Shown: positions 11,701 through 17,700 of the stretch, in pieces
How positions within the stretch are numbered: the first letter of the stretch is position 1
Layout: each line of letters begins with the position of its first letter
Assembly (NCBI GenBank): GCA_033557675.1
Contig: JAWQRM010000627.1
Location: 1 to 20,883 of the forward strand
Length of the DNA stretch: 20,883 nt
Direction of reading: 5' to 3'
DNA from: Coptodactyla brooksi
Lineage: Eukaryota; Arthropoda; Insecta; Coleoptera; Scarabaeidae
The notes under the pieces: model-generated
The model's database searches: none
What the model was told of the DNA's origin: nothing
What the model saw: only the letters and a program-made list of their open reading frames with translations
Made by a program: the position numbers and the translations under genes

Positions 11701-14700
11701 AGTTTATGTTTTGATGAAAGAATCACACAATTTTTACAACAAACCAATAATTAAGTTAAAACTTAATGTAATAATGCTGCTTAAATCATAAAAGACTAAG
11801 TTATGAGTTGTATAATGACAGTCTTTAAAAATCTAATAATATTTTAATAAGTATTAGTGATAAATACTGATGTCATGCAGAGTGATAAAAACAGTTATAA
11901 ACCTACTATTCTACACTTATTTTCAGGCATTTCTGTAGAATTAGTAGGAAAACAAGTAAAGGTATCCCCGGATATGGCAATATTCATTACGATGAATCCT
12001 GGATATGCTGGAAGATCTAATCTACCTGACAACTTAAAGAAGCTGTTCCGCTCCTTGGCGATGACCACGCCAGACCGACAGCTCATTGCCGAGGTTATGT
12101 TATTCTCGCAAGGATTCCGATCTGCTGAAAAGTTGGCTTGCAAGATTGTCCCGTTCTTCAAGTATAACAATTGACTAAACTTTCTGCATGGGTCGTTTTG
12201 CTTACCTTGCTAAATTTTAGATTATGCGGTGAACAATTGTCTAATCAATCTCACTACGACTTTGGGCTCCGTGCATTGAAATCAGTGCTAGTATCGGCTG
12301 GCAATGTCAAAAGAGATCGCATTCAAAGGATTAAGGAAAACAAACAGCAGAGGGGTGAAACGAATATCGATGAAGCGAGTATCGCAGAGAGCCTTCCCGA
12401 GCAGGAGATACTCATACAATCCGTTTGTGAGACCATGGTACCCAAATTGGTTGCAGAGGACATACCACTACTCTTTAGTTTGTTGAGTGACGTCTTCCCT
12501 AACGTTCAATATACCAGAGCTGAAATGAAGGGCTTGAAGGACGAAATAAGAAAAGTGTGTGAAGAAGATTTCTTTGTCTGCGGCGAAGGTGATGAACAAG
12601 GTGCTTCTTGGATGGAGAAGGTACGTCTGTTGCTTTTGATTATGTCTTGTAAATTCAGAATGTTTATTATGTCTTTCCATGGCTAGCCTAAAAAAATAGT
12701 TGGGGAAAACTGGATTGAGAAGGTAAAAAACTTTTTACCTAAAATCTCAGTGTGTTCTCTCGTATTGCTTTTGGTGATGATGTGTGCCTCTAATGTCACT
12801 AACATTTTTGTTTTTACACAGGTATTACAGCTATACCAAATTTCTAATTTGAACCATGGTTTGATGATGGTTGGTCCAAGCGGTTCAGGGAAGAGTACTG
12901 CATGGCGTGTACTCTTGAAAGCCTTAGAACGTTTTGAAGGAATAGAAGGCGTTGCGCATGTTATAGATCCAAAAGCAATCAGCAAAGAAGCATTATATGG
13001 TGTCTTAGATCCTAATACTAGGGAATGGACTGATGGTCTTTTTACCCATATTTTAAGGTAGTGAACATTCTGTAAAGGCGGTGGATTAATTTTATATTTT
13101 TCAGAAAAATTATTGACAATGTACGTGGGGAGATTAACAAACGACAGTGGATAATCTTTGATGGCGATGTAGACCCCGAATGGGTGGAAAATTTGAATTC
13201 TGTATTGGACGACAACAAGCTCCTGACTCTACCGAACGGCGAGCGCCTTTCACTTCCGCCAAATGTGAGGATTATGTTTGAAGTGCAAGATTTGAAGTAT
13301 GCCACTCTAGCCACCGTATCACGTTGCGGTATGGTATGGTTCTCTGAAGATGTCCTCTCTACTGAAATGATCTTTGATAACTTCCTCATGAAACTGAAGT
13401 ACATTTCTCTTGATGAGGGAGATGATGAAGGTTTTGGCAAAAAGTCGGCTGAGACTAAAGAGGACTCTATATCTCCCAGTTTGCAAGTACAAAGAGATGT
13501 GGTTAATATTTTGCAACAGTATTTAACTCCTGATGGATTGCTTATTCGTTGCTTAGAATATGCGATGGATCAAGAACACATTATGGACTTTACTAGATTG
13601 CGAGCCTTGAGTTCACTGTTCTCAATGTTAAATCAAGCGGTGAGAAATATCTTGCAATATAATCATACACATCCTGATTTCCCATTACCAAATGATGACA
13701 TTGAAAGATATATTCCAAAATGTCTTGTGTATGCCTTATTGTGGAGTTTTGCTGGAGATGCCAAGCTGAAAGTACGTTCTGATCTTGGTGACTTCATCAG
13801 ATCTGTTACTACAATTCCCCTACCGCCGGAAAGCAGTATGCCAATTATTGATTATGAAGTTAATATTCAGTAAGTCCCATTAATTTTAAGTATAGCTCTA
13901 ATCATATATTTCTTTGTCCACAATTTAATTTGCAGTGGTGAATGGGTGCCGTGGTCCAACAAAGTACCACAAATTGAGGTCGAAACGCACAAAGTTGCTT
14001 CTCCAGACATCGTCGTGCCTACTTTGGATACTGTGAGGCACGAATCTTTACTTTATACATGGCTTGCCGAACATAAGCCAATTGGTAAGTTGTTTTTATT
14101 AGTTTATATGGATCTATAATTGATTAAGCGCTTTTTTAGTTCTTTGTGGTCCTCCTGGCTCTGGTAAGACTATGACACTCTTCTCGGCTCTGAGAGCACT
14201 TCCCGATATGGAAGTTGTCGGTCTTAACTTTTCATCGGCGACAACACCTGAACTGCTATTGAAAACGTTTGACCATTATTGTGAATATCGGAAGACACCA
14301 AATGGAGTGGTTTTGGCACCAGTTCAGGTAAGAAAGAAAGCTTTGATGATCTTTAGCCAGGGTTGTCACTTACCCTGTACTATATCTATACTTGATATTG
14401 GTTGTTGATGATCTAGCTAGCTTTTCATCTATATTTTATAGCTTGGCAGATGGCTGGTGTTATTCTGTGATGAAATCAACTTACCAGATATGGACAGCTA
14501 TGGAACCCAAAGGGTTATAATGTTCTTACGTCAATTAGTGGAACAAAAAGGTTTCTACAGAGCATCTGATCAAACGTGGGTTACTCTGGAACGTATCCAA
14601 TTTGTCGGAGCTTGTAATCCACCTACTGATCCAGGTAGAAAACCATTATCACACAGATTCTTACGACATGTTCCGGTTATTTACGTCGATTATCCTGGAG

Positions 14701-17700
14701 AAATTTCATTAAAACAGGTACTTTTCCTTGGCACATGTGGATATCTTAAATGCTAAACTACTGATTTTAATACTAGATTTACGGAACGTTTATTCGAGCT
14801 ATGTTAAGATTGGCACCTAACTTGAAGGGATATTCGGAACCATTAACAAACGCAATGGTCGAATTTTACTTGGCATCCCAAGATAGGTTTACACAGGACA
14901 TGCAGCCGCATTATGTGTACTCACCTAGAGAAATGACCAGATGGGTTAGAGGCATTTGCGAAGCCATAAGACCTTTGGATAATCTGTCGGTAGAAGACTT
15001 GGTAAGATTGTGGGCCCACGAAGCGTTGCGTCTCTTCCAAGACAGACTGGTCGAGGATTCCGAGCGACAGTGGACAAATGAAAATGTTGATGCTGTCGCT
15101 CTCAAGCACTTTCCTTCGGCTAATTGCGAGAGAGCTCTGGCCAGACCTATACTTTATAGTAATTGGTTGTCGAAGGACTATGTACCGGTCAACAGAGAAC
15201 AACTTCGTGAATACGTCAAAGCTAGATTGAAAGTTTTCTACGAAGAGGAGCTCGATGTTCCTTTAGTTCTTTTCGATGAAGTATTGGATCACGTATTACG
15301 TATTGACAGAATTTTCAGGCAGCCACAAGGACATCTCTTGCTGATTGGGGTATCAGGTGCAGGAAAGACAACGTTGTCGAGATTTGTTGCTTGGATGAAC
15401 GGGTTGTCCATATTCCAAATTAAGGTATTGAAAATTTTAGTTATATTGTATTTCTTTATGTTTATTAGTGGGTAATTTCAACATTTTTCTTTGAAGGTAC
15501 ACAACAAATACACTGCATACGATTTCGACGAAGATTTACGTTCAGTGTTGAGGCGAAGTGGTTGTAAAGACGAAAAAATCGCTTTTATTTTAGATGAATC
15601 TAACATGTTAGATTCTAGCTTCCTAGAGAGAATGAATACACTATTAGCTAACGGCGAAGTACCTGGATTATTCGAAGGTGATGAATACACAACTCTGATG
15701 ACGCAGTGCAAGGAAGGTGCCCAACGAGAAGGGCTTATGTTAGACTCCAACGATGAACTCTACAAATGGTTTACTGGTCAAGTAATGCGTAATCTACATG
15801 TTGTGTTCACGATGAATCCTTCAACGGATGGTCTTAAAGATAGAGCTGCCACCTCACCAGCTTTATTCAACAGATGCGTACTAAACTGGTTCGGCGATTG
15901 GTCTGATACAGCACTGTTCCAAGTGGGCTGGGAGTTCACAAACCGTTTGGATCTTGACAGGCCCAACTGGAAAACTCCGGACTTCTTCCCGGCTGCGTGC
16001 ACTTCAATATCTGCCACGCCTAGTTATAGGGAAGCTGTAATAAACGCTTGCGTCTACGTGCATCAGACTTTGCACAAAGCCAATGCACGTTTAGCTAAAC
16101 GGGGCAGTCGAACTATGGCAATAACTCCAAGACATTATCTAGATTTTATTAATCATTTTGTCAAGTTGTACAATGAAAAACGATCCGACCTGGAGGAGCA
16201 ACAATTACATCTTAACGTTGGTTTGAGTAAAATTGCAGAAACGGTCGAACAGGTAGAGGAAATGCAGAAGAGCCTTGCTGTTAAATCCCAGGAACTACAA
16301 GCAAAGAATGAAGCCGCAAACGCAAAATTGAAGCAAATGGTAAAAGATCAACAGGAGGCCGAGAAAAAGAAGGTGCAAAGTCAGGAAATTCAACAACAAC
16401 TGGCGGAACAAACCATTCACATTGAGCAGAAACGAACGGAGGTAATGGCCGATTTAGCTCTGGTGGAACCAGCAGTTATTGATGCGCAAACAGGTGCGTA
16501 AGATTTTTTACTTGTCATCGTAATTCAGATGTAATGATAATGTTTAGCGGTTAAGTCAATCAAGAAACAGCATCTCGTGGAAGTAAGGTCTATGAGTAAC
16601 CCACCTCAAAGTGTTAAGATGGCTCTTGAATCTGTTTGTTTATTGCTACATGAGAACGCCATCGAATGGCGTGCTATAAGGTCGGTTATCATGAGGGAAA
16701 ACTTCATAGCGACTATTGTAAACTTCAAGAGCGATAAATTAACGTAAGACTATAATGCAAAATTGGCGTGCATTGTATAATTACATTTTTGCTGTATTTT
16801 CTCCTGTGATTTTTGTAAATAGGGAATGAGTACTCTTTATACATAGAATATAAAAGTTATTGCATCGAATGAACCATATTTATCTTCTGTAATATTCGTT
16901 TTAAGTATGCTTGTTGTAAGTTTTTTTTTTGTAGGGGCATGATAAACAGTATTACTTGTCATGGCATTATAAATAAATAACAAAGAATTATTAAATTTGT
17001 AATGAATAGCAGCCACTAACAGTATAAAAGCTTAATAATTATTTTAAAATTTTCATTTAGAATATTACCAAGACGGCTAGAAGAAATAGTTACTCTTACG
17101 AAGTTATTAGTTTGGCTGCTGATCTGGCAATGCTACTAATTTCAACAGAATTTGTATATGATTCTTGAAAATGTTATAAGATAATATAGAAACATTACAT
17201 AAGTTAAGAGTGTAAGTATAGAGTACTATTTATTACATGTAATGTACAAATGTAAGTATGTATTATGTAAGTATAGAAATATGACATAAGAGTGGTCCGA
17301 ATAACCATTTTCCAAGTTTAGTTAAGACGTAACCTTTTCTATCGGAAAACCCCCTAATTTGCAGTAAAGAATTTACATTTTGTTGAAACTATTGAAAAAA
17401 GGTATACAGCTTTTTTATTCATATTCCACTTCGAATAAAATACCATTATCAGATTTTCTCTAGCTATCTCTAGTTATTAACAAGCATATTTTATTTTGGC
17501 CATTGTATTATTCAATCCTTTTTGGAATTAGTCACCACACAATTTTAGATTTAGACACCATCATAAATTCTCGACATAGGATAGTCCAGTTTAATTTTGT
17601 GATAATATACAGGTATACAGTGAGTATCAAAAGTTTATGTTCACCTAAATTTGATGAGTCTTTAAAATTAATAGTTTTCACTAAAGCATTTTTGGTGCAT

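Noticed and set aside
13042..13440. Long - strand open frame (132 codons) over AAA2
   Set aside because: It is a shadow of exon 12 and crosses the 13058-13104 intron, so it is not a gene.
16916..16936. GTAAGT plus T run plus AG as a tiny intron
   Set aside because: About 20 bases is far below a workable intron length, and the sequence after tag does not encode a tip-exon copy.
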